Origin: Candidatus Bathyarchaeota archaeon
GTDB taxonomy: Archaea > Thermoproteota > Bathyarchaeia > Bathyarchaeales > DTEX01
Reading direction: 5' to 3'
DNA: 6,349 nucleotides
Assembly (NCBI GenBank): GCA_018397055.1
Contig: JAGTQS010000073.1
Span: forward strand, 1-6,349
Below are positions 6,041 through 6,349 of this stretch, one piece after another. The notes under the pieces are model-generated. The model ran no database searches and was not told where the DNA came from. It worked only from the letters and a program-made list of their open reading frames with translations. Position 1 is the first letter of the stretch. Each line of letters starts with the position of its first letter. The position numbers were made by a program, and so were the translations under genes.

Positions 6041-6165
6041 TCCAGTCAGCTTTTTTGACCATCCGCTCTTTTTCATTATTGGATTAAAAGAGTTAATTGA
6101 GAACGAGTGCGATAAGATCCATTAGAACCCGATGAATTTCTGGGTTTCCGATCCTGTAAAGTCAA

Positions 6166-6175
6166 CTTTTTAACG
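6166..6175 (+). promoter_or_regulatory. weak box A candidate for the helix-turn-helix gene
   Basis: CTTTTTAACG resembles a box A and predicts a start near 6196, about 27 bases before ATG 6223. The match is imperfect, as the core lacks TATA. Confidence 0.3.
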
Positions 6176-6222
6176 TTACATTTTTCTGTTGGTGGGCTTA
6201 TGTTTGTTTGCGTGGCGGTGTT

Positions 6223-6349
6223 ATGAGGCTTTCTTCTGACATTAGAGGGGTCTTTAGAAGGCTTTTCAAGAAGGGGTTAACGGTGACCCGTATTGCAGAG
6301 CTTTTCGATATAACGAGGCAGACTGTGTATAGGTGGCTTAGACGGGGCA
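6223..6349 (+). CDS. helix-turn-helix DNA-binding protein, N-terminal part only (possible transposase)
   Basis: The frame is open from ATG 6223 to the right edge and gives 42 residues. Residues about 8-41 form a homeodomain-like helix-turn-helix: a first helix (RGVFRRLFKKG), a second (VTRIAELFD), a tight turn, and a recognition helix (TRQTVYRWLRR). The RQTVYRWL pattern is typical of the N-terminal domains of IS630-type and related transposases, resolvases and some regulators. The rest of the protein is missing, so the class cannot be settled. GTGG at 6212-6215 lies seven bases upstream and is a poor Shine-Dalgarno. An 8-codon frame (6200-6226) overlaps the start. If this is a transposase, an element end should lie in the intergenic region, but no terminal inverted repeat can be tested with only one end present. 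Confidence 0.7.
   Translation, partial: MRLSSDIRGVFRRLFKKGLTVTRIAELFDITRQTVYRWLRRG

Larger units (their letters stand above)
5905..6222. other. intergenic region of about 320 bp between divergent genes
   Basis: No credible gene is seen on either strand. Open frames here overlap the neighbour's N-terminus and have no ribosome-binding site or protein-like composition. The region holds three box A candidates (5917-5928, 6031-6040, 6166-6175), an A/T inverted repeat at 5946-5976, a G-rich tract at 6020-6030, a T6 run at 6051-6056, and a weak stem AACCC/GGGTT at 6126-6146. It is large enough for a small RNA or a regulatory leader. I recognise no known RNA family. Confidence 0.5.

Noticed and set aside
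5814..6125. 103-codon plus-strand frame overlapping the transglutaminase-like N-terminus
   Set aside because: It is antisense to the well-supported gene, has no ribosome-binding site, and its composition does not look like a folded protein.
6124..6148. Small stem AACCC/GGGTT as a terminator or RNA element
   Set aside because: Five base pairs with an 11-base loop and no T-run directly after it; not distinguishable from chance.
1..6349. tRNA, rRNA or CRISPR array
   Set aside because: No cloverleaf, no rRNA-like conserved stretch and no regularly spaced direct repeats were seen on either strand by eye.

Overview
The window looks archaeal. The support is an archaeal-type Lsm/Sm protein, TATA (box A) elements about 25-40 bp upstream of most starts, Shine-Dalgarno sites of the GGTGA/GGAG type, a TTG start codon, and moderate-to-low G+C. 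The mixture of genes would suit a Thermoproteota-type lineage such as Bathyarchaeia. That placement is inference, because no rRNA or other phylogenetic marker is present.

Layout. Positions 1-60 may hold the last codons of a gene entering from the left. Positions 182-757 (+) encode a 191-residue protein of unknown function with an N-terminal coiled coil, read from a TTG start that has a strong ribosome-binding site. Positions 758-1002 contain no convincing gene, although the frame of the first protein reopens after its stop for 42 codons. Positions 1003-1254 (-) encode a complete Lsm/Sm RNA-binding protein. Its promoter lies inside a perfect inverted repeat and faces away from the next gene. 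Positions 1423-2883 (+) encode a 486-residue membrane-embedded M48 (HtpX-like) zinc protease with a large extra N-terminal domain. Positions 2989-4746 (+) encode a full-length GH2 beta-glucuronidase with both catalytic glutamates and the glucuronate-recognising N-x-K motif. Positions 4843-5880 (-), convergent with it, encode a membrane-anchored transglutaminase-like protein whose stalk is 12 unbroken heptads that all begin with Tyr. Positions 5881-6222 are intergenic, with three candidate box A elements and an A/T-rich inverted repeat. At 6223 a helix-turn-helix protein, possibly a transposase N-terminus, runs off the right edge.

No operon is evident. Most genes have their own promoter and adjacent genes differ in strand or are separated by about 100 bp or more. 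Two genes act at the membrane or outside it (the M48 protease and the transglutaminase-like protein), one in cytoplasmic sugar metabolism (the glucuronidase) and one in RNA metabolism (Lsm). The most unusual items are the Tyr/Leu zipper stalk, the archaeal-context glucuronidase, and the N-terminal domain of the protease. I found no defence system, CRISPR array, tRNA, rRNA or complete mobile element.
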